DNA of 55,451 nucleotides from CAZUWH01 sp964624075. GTDB lineage: Bacteria; Pseudomonadota; Alphaproteobacteria; Rhodospirillales; Rhodospirillaceae. A program made the position numbers and the translations under genes. The DNA lies in assembly GCA_964624075.1 (NCBI GenBank), contig CAZUWH010000015.1, positions 1 to 55,451 on the forward strand, in the 5' to 3' direction. A model generated the notes under the pieces. That model saw only the letters and a list, made by a program, of their open reading frames with translations. It did no database searches and was not told the origin of the DNA. This document shows positions 27,714 to 36,674 of this stretch, piece by piece (within the stretch, counting starts at the first letter, position 1; every line of letters starts with the position of its first letter).

Positions 27714-28961
27714 GTGTCCGTGTCTTCTCTCCAGCCGGTTCGTGGCACACAGGATCTGTTGCCCGACGAAGCACGACGGCACCGTGCCGTTGAGGAAATT
27801 TTCTGCACTCTGGCCGCGTGCTACGGCTTTGGCGAGATTGCAACACCAGTTCTTGAATTTACAGAGGTATTCAGTCGAACACTGGGGGAGACATCGGATA
27901 TTGTCACAAAGGAAATGTATACCTTTACAAGTGGTGACGAGTCTCTAACCCTGCGGCCGGAAGGGACCGCCGGGGTGGCGCGGGCCTTCATCTCTCATGG
28001 CCTGCACCAGGCGTTGCCTCTGAAGGTCTTCTATCGTGGTCCCATGTTTCGTCATGAACGACCGCAAAAGGGACGTCTGCGCCAGTTTCATCAAGTCGGC
28101 ATCGAGCTTCTGGGCGTGGAAAGCCCGCTTGCCGATGCCGAGGTCATTGTCCTCGCCGCTCATTTCCTGGCTGCATTGGGGCTAGCCGACAAGATGACGC
28201 TAGAGTTGAACAGTCTGGGCGATGCCGACAGTCGCGCCGCCTACAGGACTGCTCTCGTCGCATATCTGACCGAAAGGGTGGACCGGCTGTCCGCGGAAAG
28301 CCGCAACCGGCTGCTGCGCAACCCGCTGCGTATTCTTGACTCCAAGGATGCGGGCGATCGGGCCGTTATCGCCGATGCCCCGCTTTTGACGGATTTCCTG
28401 AACGCACCCGCGCGCGCTTTCCTGGACCAGGTTTGCACTTTTCTCCACGCGATCGGAATCACGCCGGTTGTCAATCCGCGTCTGGTGCGTGGTCTCGATT
28501 ATTATTGCCATACGGCCTTCGAGTTCACCACCACGGTACTGGGTGCGCAAGGTACAGTTCTAGCCGGCGGGCGCTACGATGGCCTGATCCGCCAGATGGG
28601 TGGACCGGCGACCGCTGGAATCGGCTGGGCGGCTGGGATCGAACGACTGGTCATGCTGTATGAAGGGACAGTCACGGCGCCACGACCCGTGGCCTTAGTG
28701 AGTCTAGGCGCTGCGGCCGAGCGCAGGAGTCTGAAACTGGCGCAGGATCTGCGACGGGCCGGCGTGACCGTTGACATGGGCTATTCTGGCACCTTGGCCA
28801 AGCGTCTGAAACGGGCGAACCGGATACAGGCCCGCACCGCCGTGATCCTGGGCGAGGAGGAACTGGCCCGGGGCATGGCAACGGTGCGCGATCTTGACAG
28901 TGGGACGCAGACAGAAATGGCCTTCGCCGATCTGGTCGCTTATCTGAGCCGCCCGTACTGA
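27714..28961 (+). CDS. hisS: Histidyl-tRNA synthetase
   Basis: Class II synthetase charging tRNA-His. The 415-aa protein has QPVRGTQDLLPDEA (start, about 7-20), motif 1/ATP site around TLRPEGTAGVARAFI (about 80), motif 2 VFYRGPMFRHERPQKGRLRQ (about 104-123), the HisA loop LVRGLDYYCHTAFEF (about 257-271), motif 3 GIGWAAGIERLVML (about 301-314) and a C-terminal anticodon-binding domain. The start is GTG: 27714 is possible, but GTG 27720 has better spacing to CAGGGAG. It opens the hisS-hemA-prfA-prmC-DUF4167 run, a gene order I associate with Rhodospirillales. Confidence 0.97.
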   Translation: MSVSSLQPVRGTQDLLPDEARRHRAVEEIFCTLAACYGFGEIATPVLEFTEVFSRTLGETSDIVTKEMYTFTSGDESLTLRPEGTAGVARAFISHGLHQALPLKVFYRGPMFRHERPQKGRLRQFHQVGIELLGVESPLADAEVIVLAAHFLAALGLADKMTLELNSLGDADSRAAYRTALVAYLTERVDRLSAESRNRLLRNPLRILDSKDAGDRAVIADAPLLTDFLNAPARAFLDQVCTFLHAIGITPVVNPRLVRGLDYYCHTAFEFTTTVLGAQGTVLAGGRYDGLIRQMGGPATAGIGWAAGIERLVMLYEGTVTAPRPVALVSLGAAAERRSLKLAQDLRRAGVTVDMGYSGTLAKRLKRANRIQARTAVILGEEELARGMATVRDLDSGTQTEMAFADLVAYLSRPY

Positions 28962-28975
28962 AGGCAGCCGCAATC

Positions 28976-30289
28976 ATGGCAGAGTCTGCGGAAACTATTC
29001 TGATCATGGGAGCTAACCATCGCTCCAGCTCCCTAGCGCTGCGGGATCAGGTCCATGTCGATGAAACGGCGGCTCCCGCTTTCCTGCACCGGCTGCTGGC
29101 CAGGGAAGAAGTGGCGCAGGCAATGATTCTGAGCACGAGCGAACGGGTGGAAGTAGTGGCCGTCTCCACTGATCCCGTGGCAGCGGCCCGTGCGATTGCC
29201 ACGACCTTAGCCGAACGGACAGGGCTGGAAAGGGACGTTCTGGCCAGCCAGTTCTACCGCCTGACCGGTGCGGAAGCGGTGCGGCACTGTTTTGCCGTGG
29301 CCGCGGGCCTCGACAGTCTTGTCATCGGTGATCCCCATGTCGTGAGCCAGCTCATGGAAGCGCACCGTATCGCCCGTATCGCCGGAACCAGCGGTGAGAC
29401 ATTAGACAGACTCCTGATCACTGCCGAGGGAGTCACCCAGCGCGTGCGCACAGAGACCGGCATTGCCGAGGGACCGGTATCCATTGCAACCGTTGCAGTC
29501 CAGCTTGCCCGTCATTTGCATGGCGATCTGTCTAGTCGTCAGGTCCTGCTGATTGGAACCGGTGGCATGGGCGGATTGATCGCGAACAGTCTGCGGAGCG
29601 CGGGCGTTCGGCAGTTCATCGTCACCGCGCCGCGCGTCCCGCAGGCAGAGACGGTGGCTGCCGCCCTGGAGGGACATCTAGCGCCATTCACTGATCTGGC
29701 GGCGGCCATGGCGGTTGCCGACATCGTGGTTGCCTCGATCTCGAGTCGGCAGTACGTGATTGATGTCGATCGGGTCCGACAGGCTTTGCGCCGACGCCGG
29801 CAAAGGCCAATCTTCATCATCGACGCGGGTATTCCCGGGGACGTGGAACCAGACGTCAACCAGTTGGACAATGCCTTCCTCTATGATCTCAATGATCTGG
29901 AACGGGTAGCCATGGAAGGACGGGCCTCGCGCGAACGGGCCGGGCGTGCCGGATGGGACATCATCGCCACCGAGGTCACGGTTTTCCTGAAAGGATGGGC
30001 GGAACAGGCGCCGGTCCCGCTTTTCAAGGCCCTGCAACAGCACTTCGAAAAGACCCGTCTGGAAGTGCTGCGCGAGGTTGGTCCTGATGCCGATCAGGCA
30101 ACCCGGTTGCTGGTAACGCGCCTGTTGCAAACCCCTATGGATGTTCTGCAGCGGTTGGCGGTGCGCGGTGACCTGACGAGGCATGAACGCGAGGCCGCCG
30201 AACAGGCTCTGCGCCGGCTGTTCCTGGCCGACGACCCGGCCAGACAACCCCTGAACGATGGTCTGGGCAAAGAGAGAGGCGGCAGGTGA
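28976..30289 (+). CDS. hemA: Glutamyl-tRNA reductase-like protein lacking the catalytic cysteine
   Basis: A 437-aa protein with the full HemA layout: N-terminal catalytic domain (GANHRSSSLALRDQV, residues about 12-26), linker (QRVRTETGIAEGPVSIA, about 159), Rossmann domain (LLIGTGGMGGLIANSLRSAG, about 188) and C-terminal dimerisation helices. In active enzymes the nucleophile lies in S-T-C-N-R; here it reads STSERVEVV, so Ser55 replaces Cys and Glu replaces Asn. The G-E-P-Q-I-L-G-Q motif reads GDPHVVSQ. The conserved active-site His (EAVRHCFAVAAG) is kept. The frame is intact, so a changed role rather than decay is likely. ALA may be made by ALA synthase elsewhere, as is common in alphaproteobacteria. 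It is 14 bp after hisS and overlaps prfA by 4 bp. Confidence 0.85.
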   Translation: MAESAETILIMGANHRSSSLALRDQVHVDETAAPAFLHRLLAREEVAQAMILSTSERVEVVAVSTDPVAAARAIATTLAERTGLERDVLASQFYRLTGAEAVRHCFAVAAGLDSLVIGDPHVVSQLMEAHRIARIAGTSGETLDRLLITAEGVTQRVRTETGIAEGPVSIATVAVQLARHLHGDLSSRQVLLIGTGGMGGLIANSLRSAGVRQFIVTAPRVPQAETVAAALEGHLAPFTDLAAAMAVADIVVASISSRQYVIDVDRVRQALRRRRQRPIFIIDAGIPGDVEPDVNQLDNAFLYDLNDLERVAMEGRASRERAGRAGWDIIATEVTVFLKGWAEQAPVPLFKALQQHFEKTRLEVLREVGPDADQATRLLVTRLLQTPMDVLQRLAVRGDLTRHEREAAEQALRRLFLADDPARQPLNDGLGKERGGR

Positions 30290-31359
30290 ACCTGGGTGTC
30301 GATCTGGAAACCAAGCTGGAACGCGTCGTGGCACGTTTCGACGAGCTGGGAGCCCTGATGGCCGGAGGCGACACCCCGGCCTATGGGCGCCTAGCAAGGG
30401 AGTACGCAGACCTGCAGCCACTGGCAGAAGCCATCCGGGCCTACCGCAAGACCCGGATCACCCTGGTCGAGGTGAAAGCCTTGCAGGCGGGTGGTGGCCC
30501 GGAACTGCGTGCTCTGGCTGAAGAGGAATATGACATCCTGAAGGAAGATCTGTCGATTCGGGAGCGGATGATCCGCCTGATGCTCCTACCCAGGGACGAG
30601 GCCGACGAACGCAACGCCATCCTGGAAGTGCGGGCGGGAACCGGCGGTGAGGAGGCCGCGCTGTTTGCTGCCGAACTATTTCGTCTTTACGAGCGCTATG
30701 CCGGTCTGCATGGCTGGCGGTTCGAGGTGCTGGAAGCCAGCACAACCGGTATCGGCGGCATGAAGGAAGCCGTTGCTGCTATCAATGGACGCAGTGTATT
30801 TGCACGGCTGAAATTCGAATCAGGGGTACATCGGGTCCAGAGGATACCAGTCACGGAAACGAATGGTCGCATCCATACGTCTGCTGCCACTGTTGCCGTG
30901 CTTCCTGAGGCCGAGGAGGTGGACATACGGATCGATGAAAAGGATCTTCGTTTCGAAACCTTCCGCTCACAGGGTGCGGGAGGGCAGCACGTCAATACCA
31001 CCGATAGCGCCGTACGCATCACCCATCTGCCAACCGGCATCGCGATTGCCTGTCAGGAAGAAAAATCGCAGCACAAGAACCGGGCCAGAGCCATGAAAAT
31101 CCTGCGGGCCCGGCTGTATGAGGCCGAACGGCAACGGCAGTCGATCGAGCGGGCAGCATCGCGTCGCAATCAGGTGGGCAGTGGCGACCGCTCAGAGCGT
31201 ATCCGCACCTACAACTTTCCGCAGGGGCGGGTGACGGATCACCGGGCCAATCTGACCTTGTACAAAATAGATTCCATCATGAATGGGACGGCCCTTGATG
31301 AAATCATTGACACCCTGATCGCCGGGGACCAGGCGACACGTCTAGCGGAACTAGCATAG
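30286..31359 (+). CDS. prfA: Peptide chain release factor 1
   Basis: Releases nascent peptides at UAA and UAG codons. The 357-aa protein has an N-terminal coiled domain, the codon-recognition P-x-T motif as PVT in RIPVTETNGRIHTSAAT (about residue 187), and the catalytic GGQ in GAGGQHVNTTDSAVRIT (about 231-247). It ends in the usual TLYKIDSIMNG...LDEIIDTLI. The GTG start at 30286 overlaps the hemA stop (GTGA), with GAGAGAGG upstream, showing coupling. Partner of PrmC, which methylates the GGQ glutamine. Confidence 0.97.
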   Translation: MNLGVDLETKLERVVARFDELGALMAGGDTPAYGRLAREYADLQPLAEAIRAYRKTRITLVEVKALQAGGGPELRALAEEEYDILKEDLSIRERMIRLMLLPRDEADERNAILEVRAGTGGEEAALFAAELFRLYERYAGLHGWRFEVLEASTTGIGGMKEAVAAINGRSVFARLKFESGVHRVQRIPVTETNGRIHTSAATVAVLPEAEEVDIRIDEKDLRFETFRSQGAGGQHVNTTDSAVRITHLPTGIAIACQEEKSQHKNRARAMKILRARLYEAERQRQSIERAASRRNQVGSGDRSERIRTYNFPQGRVTDHRANLTLYKIDSIMNGTALDEIIDTLIAGDQATRLAELA

Positions 31360-31645
31360 AGGGTGCGATACAGGCGGTTCAGGACATTGGAAACAAGATC
31401 CGGAGATCTCCTTCTCCCTTGGGTCGGGTACGGTGTTTAGAAATCTCTCTTTAGACGTATACAGCAGCTCGATCCGGAGGGAAAGGGCCCTTCTGTCAGG
31501 TTGCACGATATTGAAATACGTAAATTTTCCGCCGTCCTGGAATCGTGGCGGAGCCTTGATCTTTCATGCATGAAAAGCCGACACTTGCGGGAACCACAGC
31601 CAAAATCTGCAAACTTAAAGTTGTTAAGCTTTGGAGTAGTGCATC
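31360..31645. other. Spacer between prfA and prmC
   Basis: A 286-bp gap interrupting an otherwise close pair. It contains a worn family B piece near 31405-31435 (CTTCTCCCTTGGGTCGGG) and AT-richer sequence at 31570-31640. It may carry a new promoter for prmC. Confidence 0.4.
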
Positions 31646-32524
31646 GTGAAAGTTGCCGAAGCATTGGCCGAGATGATAGCCCATCTGGTGGTGGCCGGGG
31701 TGGAGAATCCGCGGCCGGACGCCCGGCTGCTGCTCGCCCATGTGCTGGGGGTAGCACCGCAGAGTCTTGTTCTGGGGGAGAAGCGTTTGCTGCGCCCTGA
31801 ACAGCAGGCTACCTGTGCTGCCCTGGTGGCACGGCGGGTACGGCATGAGCCGGTGTCACGTATTCTTGGCCGGCGGGGGTTCTGGACGCTCGATCTGTAC
31901 CTCAACGCCGAGACCTTCGATCCGCGCCCCGACACCGAAACAGTGATCGAGGCAGTTCTGGAGCAGATGGAGAACAGGCAGAGTCCGTGTACGCTTCTTG
32001 ACCTTGGCACCGGCAGCGGCTGTCTACTGCTGGCTCTGTTGACGGAACTGCCGAACGCGACCGGTCTTGGCGTTGACATCGCCGCCGGAGCCGTTGCCGC
32101 AGCCCATGCCAACGCCTGCGCCGCCGGCCTCGCCACCCGTGCCCGGTTCCGAACCGGGGACTGGGGAAGGGGGCTGGACGATGCGTTCGATGTGATCGTG
32201 GCGAATCCGCCTTACATCGTCGATTCCGCGATTGACACTCTGGCGCCAGAGGTCGCTCGATTCGATCCACGCTGTGCCTTGAGGGGAGGAAGCGATGGAT
32301 TGGCCGCCTACCGGGCCCTAGCGCCGGATCTCGTCCGGTTGTTGCAGCCAGAAGGACTGGTGGCTTTGGAAATTGGTCAGGGACAAGCCCCGGCCGTGGA
32401 AGGGATCATGGCAGGAGTCGGTCTGTCATTACGGGCGTGTCGCTCTGATCTGTCAGCAGTGGTACGGTGCATGCTGTTTCATCGGGCTAAAATGGCGGAA
32501 TCTGAAAAAAGTTCTTGGAAATGA
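31646..32524 (+). CDS. prmC: Release factor glutamine N5-methyltransferase
   Basis: Methylates the glutamine of the GGQ motif in release factors 1 and 2, using S-adenosylmethionine. The 292-aa protein has an N-terminal helical domain (DARLLLAHVLG about 30), RILGRRGFWTLDLYLN (about 70), the SAM-binding DLGTGSGCLLLALL (about 118-131) and the catalytic NPPYIV (about 187). The start is GTG 31646 with TTTGGAG upstream. It is separated from prfA by a repeat-bearing gap, but function and order agree with the usual prfA-prmC pair. A small inverted repeat (CGCTAGCC / GGCTAGCG, 32540-32560) follows the stop. Confidence 0.95.
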   Translation: MKVAEALAEMIAHLVVAGVENPRPDARLLLAHVLGVAPQSLVLGEKRLLRPEQQATCAALVARRVRHEPVSRILGRRGFWTLDLYLNAETFDPRPDTETVIEAVLEQMENRQSPCTLLDLGTGSGCLLLALLTELPNATGLGVDIAAGAVAAAHANACAAGLATRARFRTGDWGRGLDDAFDVIVANPPYIVDSAIDTLAPEVARFDPRCALRGGSDGLAAYRALAPDLVRLLQPEGLVALEIGQGQAPAVEGIMAGVGLSLRACRSDLSAVVRCMLFHRAKMAESEKSSWK

Positions 32525-32539
32525 ACCGGATCCTGAATA

Positions 32540-32560
32540 CGCTAGCCTTCTGGGCTAGCG
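32540..32560 (+). terminator. Small stem-loop after prmC
   Basis: The arms CGCTAGCC and GGCTAGCG make a perfect 8-bp stem with a 5-nt loop, 16 bp after the prmC stop. No T-run follows, so it is at best a weak or Rho-assisted terminator or an RNA-stabilising hairpin. Confidence 0.35.
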
Positions 32561-32726
32561 CGACAGTGTACGAGGCTTCAACAAAGTCGCGGGTTGGGAA
32601 TAATAGAATCCCGTTTCTTGCTTGCGCGATAGCTCACCCCCTGACTTTGAGGCCATAGCGGTCCACCACGGTGGGAATACCGAAATGGGGGAAGGATTGA
32701 TATCAAATCAGAACACTGTGGGGACC

Positions 32727-33122
32727 ATGAGGCAAGGCTCGAACCCCAAGGGTCGCTCGCGTGGGCGTGGCGCGAACAACAAAAAGAATGGCTCCATCCG
32801 GACTAGTCCATTCGACGGCGCCCCGAGTACTCGTGTGCGTGGAAATGCACACCAATTGATGGACAAATATCTGGCCCTCGCCCGGGATGCCTCGGCAATC
32901 GGCGACCGGGTCATGGCTGAAAACTACTTCCAGCACGCCGATCACTACTACCGGCTGATGAATAACGCCGCAAATGCCAACGGCCGTGGTCCGCGCCAAT
33001 CCCCGCCGCAGGCAACACCGGCGATGCCTACACCGGACATCGACGAAGTCGATAACCTGGAACAGGATGCGGAAGACGCCGAAAAGGGTGAGGAAGGATC
33101 GGCGGAAATGGCAGATTTTTGA
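32727..33122 (+). CDS. DUF4167 domain protein
   Basis: A 131-aa protein of a family common in Alphaproteobacteria next to prmC. The N-terminus is basic and Arg/Gly/Asn-rich (MRQGSNPKGRSRGRGANNKK), suggesting nucleic-acid binding. The conserved core is VRGNAHQLMDKYLALARDA and ENYFQHADHYYRLMN (about residues 36-80). The tail is acidic (EQDAEDAEKGEEGSAEMADF). ATG 32727 is the family start, with TGGGGA upstream; the frame open from 32622 is not part of it. The exact function is not known. Intact, and the last gene of the core run before the decayed part. Confidence 0.88.
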   Translation: MRQGSNPKGRSRGRGANNKKNGSIRTSPFDGAPSTRVRGNAHQLMDKYLALARDASAIGDRVMAENYFQHADHYYRLMNNAANANGRGPRQSPPQATPAMPTPDIDEVDNLEQDAEDAEKGEEGSAEMADF

Positions 33123-33237
33123 TTTTCAGCCGGAGAGGACCACAAAAGGATAAAACGTCCCTCCGGACAGGCACGCGCAGTCAGGAGGAAAGGGGTGCCT
33201 TGAATCCCGGCGCGCTGTTTTCGTGGCTCATGCTTTT

Positions 33238-33265
33238 GAGCCTTGATCGGTCGCGATCAAGGCTC
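33238..33265. repeat. Perfect 12-bp hairpin in the spacer after DUF4167
   Basis: The arms GAGCCTTGATCG and CGATCAAGGCTC pair perfectly around a 4-nt loop. No T-run follows on the plus strand. A broken relative (CTTGAGCCTTGATCG) lies near 37063, so it may be part of another dispersed repeat rather than a terminator. Confidence 0.6.
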
Positions 33266-33351
33266 TCCCGGATGCCAGCAGGCGGCGCGTCTGCCAGTTG
33301 GTGTTTGGGCGTGTGTTACACGTAGAGATTGTTGGTATTATACTTGGTATT

Positions 33352-33471
33352 ATACGGAGTCCGGAAATTTTCCGGACTCTCCGAGCCCGCAACGTGGGCT
33401 GGCGGTGCCCCTGCGCTGTCCCTGTGCTGAAAGCCAGGCGTGCAAGCGCCTAGCGACTGAGGGCAGGTGTT
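33352..33471 (+). repeat. Family A palindromic repeat, copy 2 (3' end lost)
   Basis: The left palindrome (ATACGGAGTCCGGAAA...) and the CCCGCAACGTGGG hairpin are present and the middle is recognisable up to GAGGGCAGGT. The right-end palindrome is replaced by unrelated sequence. Just before it, GGTATTATAC occurs twice in tandem (about 33334-33354). Confidence 0.75.
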
Positions 33472-33760
33472 GTCTGGGCGATAAAGCCCCCCCTTAAAGA
33501 GGAAAGAGGGTTTTTCTATCGGGTCATGTCGGATTGTTATGTGATATTGAAGCACGTTGATTCTTCATTGCCCCGGATGCTCAGGAAAAGCCTTGGTCAA
33601 TTCTGGTCATGGACATTTGGAGTCCTGGCTGCGTTAACCGTGGCAGAGCGTTCTTCCAGAGTGGACAAAGTGACGAATTGCCGTTCGGTTTCCGCCCGGA
33701 AAGAAGAAAAGCGACGGTGTTCCTGACCGCTCAGAGTCCTGCCCGCCGGGAAGTGCGCCT
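33472..33760. other. Spacer without recognised gene
   Basis: Sequence between the truncated repeat and the peptidase remnant. A 66-codon open frame at 33526-33726 shows no family features and no convincing ribosome-binding site. Confidence 0.35.
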
Positions 33761-34957
33761 TCACGGGATGACCTGCTGGTCGTTCTTGATCAGCTCGTAG
33801 TGCAAATGAGGGCCGGTTGCGCCTGCGTAACCGATGATCTGGCCCTGTTTCACGGCCGTGCCGGGTTTGACGGTGCGGGCGAAACGATGCAGGTGGGCAT
33901 AGGCCATCATGTAGGTGTCCATATGTCGGATGCGGAGGTAGTTGCCATAGCTTCCGACCCGCTCGGCCTTCTCGATCACCCCGTCACCGGCGGCGTAGAC
34001 GGGTGTGCCGGTTGCGGCGGCAAAGTCAATGCCGCGATGCATGCGCGTATAGCCGAATAACGAAACAAAGCCTGTCGTGTTCCCCCCAGCGTCAAGGCGG
34101 CAAAGTGGACATGCTCTTCCCGCACGGGACGGCCGTCACGGGTTGTGTAACGTTCGAACAGGATTTCGAAGGAATCGCCTGACCGCAAGTCACGCTGAAA
34201 ATCGACATCATAGGAAAAAGCACGCACGACCTCGACCAGCAGGGAAACAGGAATCCCGGCTTCGAGGGCAGCCTCGTAGAGGCTGGTCCGGGTTACGGCT
34301 TGGCGGGCGATGACCGTCTGGGTGAGAGGCTCCCGGACCAGGGTAGCTGTAAAGGATTCCTCCTCGCGGATTACGATGACCCTTTCCCCCGGGGCAGGAT
34401 CGAAGACCAGTTCGGTCAGGAGGGTGGTTCCATCCAGCCCGGCCCCGATGGTAAGCGTGAGGACGAGGCCAGGCATGAGATTGCGGGGGTCAAAGACCTC
34501 GCGCAAGGCGGCCATGGCTTCATAGACCAGGGCCCGATCTAGGCCAACCTGTTCCAGAAGACTGCCCAGCGTATTACCTTCGCGGACTTCGAGGAAACGT
34601 TGCACGAAAAGTTCCTGCGGTTCCTCCGTTTCTTGCACCTGCGGCGCATCGGGATGGGTAAGAGGGAAGATGTCACCGGAACGATAAGCAGCTAGCCGCA
34701 CCGGCTAGCCAATCCTTTATCATGCCTTCTGGTGCGTTCATCTCGTGTTGCGCCCGGTGGAGAACAGTGCCGACACCAACCACAAGGACGATTACGCCAG
34801 CGAGGAAAAGGGATCTACCGCTCGAATGCACCCTCGTTTTGAGAAGCGCGACGATTTGCTTTATCAGTATGATTTCCCCTGACCGCGTGATCACGCCCAC
34901 GACGGTGCAAGCGCTGGTGTCCATGACGTTCGTTCCTGCCAAAACCTTCTTCCCCAC
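33761..34957 (-). pseudogene. M23 family metallopeptidase, decayed
   Basis: Minus-strand frames join into a membrane-anchored murein endopeptidase. An N-terminal TM helix (SLFLAGVIVLVVGVGTVL) is followed after a frameshift near 34690 by the long pre-peptidase region (VREGNTLGSLLEQVGLDRAL ... RSGDSFEILFERYTTRDGRP). After a second break near 34050 comes the catalytic LytM part MHRGIDFAAATGTPVYAAGD and GPHLHYEL. Where related proteins have about 40 residues between the L-F-R-Y strand and G-Y-T-R-M-H-R-G-I-D, here the two are directly abutted and out of frame, so a deletion has removed the first zinc-site strand region. Intact relatives cut peptidoglycan cross-links during growth. Confidence 0.8.
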
Positions 34958-35054
34958 TAAAAGGTGGGTGGACTATTTTATCGTGGATAGGAACGAAAAA
35001 ATTGTCAACCGTCCCGTGCGCACAGGGCGGTCGGGCGAAGGGCAAGGTTCTTGA

Positions 35055-35145
35055 ATGATACGATTAACACCCCCCGGAGAGAACAGGCCCTCCGCCCTGG
35101 ACGGAAGAACCCCTTCCCCGATCCAAGGGGGAGGGCTGACAAGTG
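35055..35145. repeat. Family B repeat downstream of ubiX
   Basis: The hairpin CCTTCCCCGATCCAAGGGGG and flanking GGCCCTCCGCCCTGGACGG resemble the other family B units. The unit ends about 10 bp before the ubiX stop. Confidence 0.6.
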
Positions 35146-35153
35146 TTAGTGAG

Positions 35154-35747
35154 TCACACAAGTGACGCGCCGGTCTTGCAACCATTCTCGCCCCACCGTG
35201 GACCGCCTCCATCAAGGCCGAATAAATCCAGAGTCCGGCCCACCGTGTAGTCCACCATTTCCTCCAACGAGCACGGACGGATATAGAAGGCCGGCACCGG
35301 CGGCGCAATGATCCCGCCCAGTTCCGAGACGGCCAGCATCGCCCGCAAGTGTCCGCCATGCAACGGTGATTCGCGTACCATCAGTACCAGCCGCCGCCGT
35401 TCCTTCAGGGTCACATCCGCTGCGCGTGTCAAGAGGTTCGAGGTCACGCCCGTGGCAATCTCCGATAGCGAGCGAATCGAACACGGGGCTACCACCATGC
35501 CCAGGGTGCGAAAGGCTCCGCTGGCCAGGGGCGCCGTCAGATCGCTTACCCGGTGGCAGACATCAGCCATGGCCTGCACGGTGGCCACTTTGTAGGACGT
35601 TTCGTGCGCCAGGGTAATCTCGGCCGTGGGTGTCATCACCAGATGTGTTTCCACCCCAAGTCGTCGCACCGCCTGCAAGAGATGAATGCCGTAGACGATT
35701 CCTGACGCTCCGCTGATCCCGACAATCAAACGTGCGCGTTCGTTCAT
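35154..35747 (-). CDS. ubiX: Flavin prenyltransferase
   Basis: Makes prenylated FMN, the cofactor of UbiD-type decarboxylases, and so supports ubiquinone synthesis. From ATG 35747 (after GGAAGG) the protein is 197 aa: LIVGISGASGIVYGIHLL (residues about 7-24), MTPTAEITLAHETSY (about 38-52), APCSIRSLSEIATGVTSNLL (about 88-107), RAADVTLKERRRLVLMVRE (about 109-127), and IIAPPVPAFYIRPCSLEEMV (about 145-164), ending in GRTLDLFGLD. The upstream frame to 36038 is only repeat sequence. The last dozen residues extend past the conserved end. No ubiD is in the window. One of the few intact genes in the decayed part. Confidence 0.95.
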   Translation of the reverse strand: MNERARLIVGISGASGIVYGIHLLQAVRRLGVETHLVMTPTAEITLAHETSYKVATVQAMADVCHRVSDLTAPLASGAFRTLGMVVAPCSIRSLSEIATGVTSNLLTRAADVTLKERRRLVLMVRESPLHGGHLRAMLAVSELGGIIAPPVPAFYIRPCSLEEMVDYTVGRTLDLFGLDGGGPRWGENGCKTGASLV

Positions 35748-36091
35748 GATGATGCCTTCCTGCTCCCCAGGTGGGAGCGGGCCTCCATGGCATGCCGACA
35801 AGCATGGATCCCGCCTTCGTGGGAATGACGAAATGTAAACAATACAGGATGACGTCCTTTCCTCTAGATCGGAGGAGGGCGGAAGAAGCCCCTCACCGCC
35901 GAACCAGAGGTCCCTTTCTCCTCCACCTCGACTCCCCCTCAAGGGAAAGGGCTTACCATCACTGGACGTAAACGTAACAAGAATCTGCACCTTCCCCGAT
36001 TGCTCCATGCTCCCCACACAGGGTCCTGGCAAAATCAAGCCAAAGCAGGCATAGTAAAAAATTATGCTGGAATTGATAAGGGAGGTTCATA
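35748..36091. repeat. Spacer with family C and family B repeats
   Basis: A 344-bp gap between divergent ubiX and the DUF465 gene. The stretch 35790-35830 has a family C relative (ACAAGCATGGATCCCGCC ... GTGGGAATGACG). The stretch 35860-35955 has family B pieces (CTCTAGATCGGAGGAGGG, CCCTCAAGGGAAAGGG). Confidence 0.6.
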
Positions 36092-36256
36092 ATGAGTGTA
36101 GAAACGCGTCTTGAGGCCTTGCGTGCCAAACACGCCGAACTGGAAGCAGCCATCGCGGCGGAAAATCATCGTCCTTTGCCCGATAGCACTTTTCTGAGCG
36201 ATCTCAAGCGTCAGAAGCTGAAGATCAAGGAAGAAATTGAACGCTTGCGCACCTGA
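36092..36256 (+). CDS. DUF465 (YdcH-like) small protein
   Basis: A 54-aa protein found by reading the sequence directly: it starts MSVETRLEALRAKHAELEAA and ends LKRQKLKIKEEIERLRT. It is all helix, heptad-like and charged, with the DUF465 pattern (LEALRAKHAELE, then FLSDLKRQKLKIKEEI). The ribosome-binding site AAGGGAGG is strong, 6-8 nt before the ATG. Alphaproteobacteria commonly carry such small coiled-coil proteins; the function is unknown. Intact. Confidence 0.85.
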   Translation: MSVETRLEALRAKHAELEAAIAAENHRPLPDSTFLSDLKRQKLKIKEEIERLRT

Positions 36257-36516
36257 TCCGACAGACCCGTGTCGTGAACGGGGAAGAGTGCTCTGACCCT
36301 GTATTCTACGCTAGAACCTTGTATCGGAAGATTGGCGTGGCGTCTGTTTGGGGCAAGCGTATTGCTAGCCTATGACCTGTTGTGCTGCTCAACTGTGGAT
36401 TCCTGTTCTCCGCCTTCGTGAGAACGATCTTTACGGGAATTTTATATTGATGATATGTTCTAGTATGGGTATACTATATGCATACAAACCCTGCGGTACG
36501 TGAGATTGCATCATTT
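36257..36516. other. Spacer, no feature recognised
   Basis: Sequence between the DUF465 gene and family A copy 3. It becomes AT-rich near 36430-36480. A weak family C half-site (CGCCTTCGTGAGAACGA) is at about 36412. Confidence 0.35.
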
Positions 36517-36665
36517 TATAAGGTTTCCGGAAAGTCCGAGGACTTTCCGGAAACCTGCCCTCAGTCGCCGGGTGCTTACGCGCCTGGCTTTCGACGTAGG
36601 GGTGGCACAGGGGTGCCAGCCCGCGTTGCGGGCTCGGAGTTCCGAAAAATTTTCGGACTCCGTAT
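36517..36665 (-). repeat. Family A palindromic repeat, copy 3 (inverted)
   Basis: A full-length element on the minus strand. The GGTTTCCGGAAAGTCC palindrome comes first on the plus strand, then CCCGCGTTGCGGG, then an imperfect left palindrome (GAGTTCCGAAAAATTTTCGG). The middle is about 10 bp longer than in copies 1 and 4. Confidence 0.85.
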
Positions 36666-36674
36666 CACATCAGA

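Noticed and set aside
33238..33265. Intrinsic terminator after DUF4167
   Set aside because: Perfect stem but no T-run on either side, and a related sequence elsewhere suggests a repeat.
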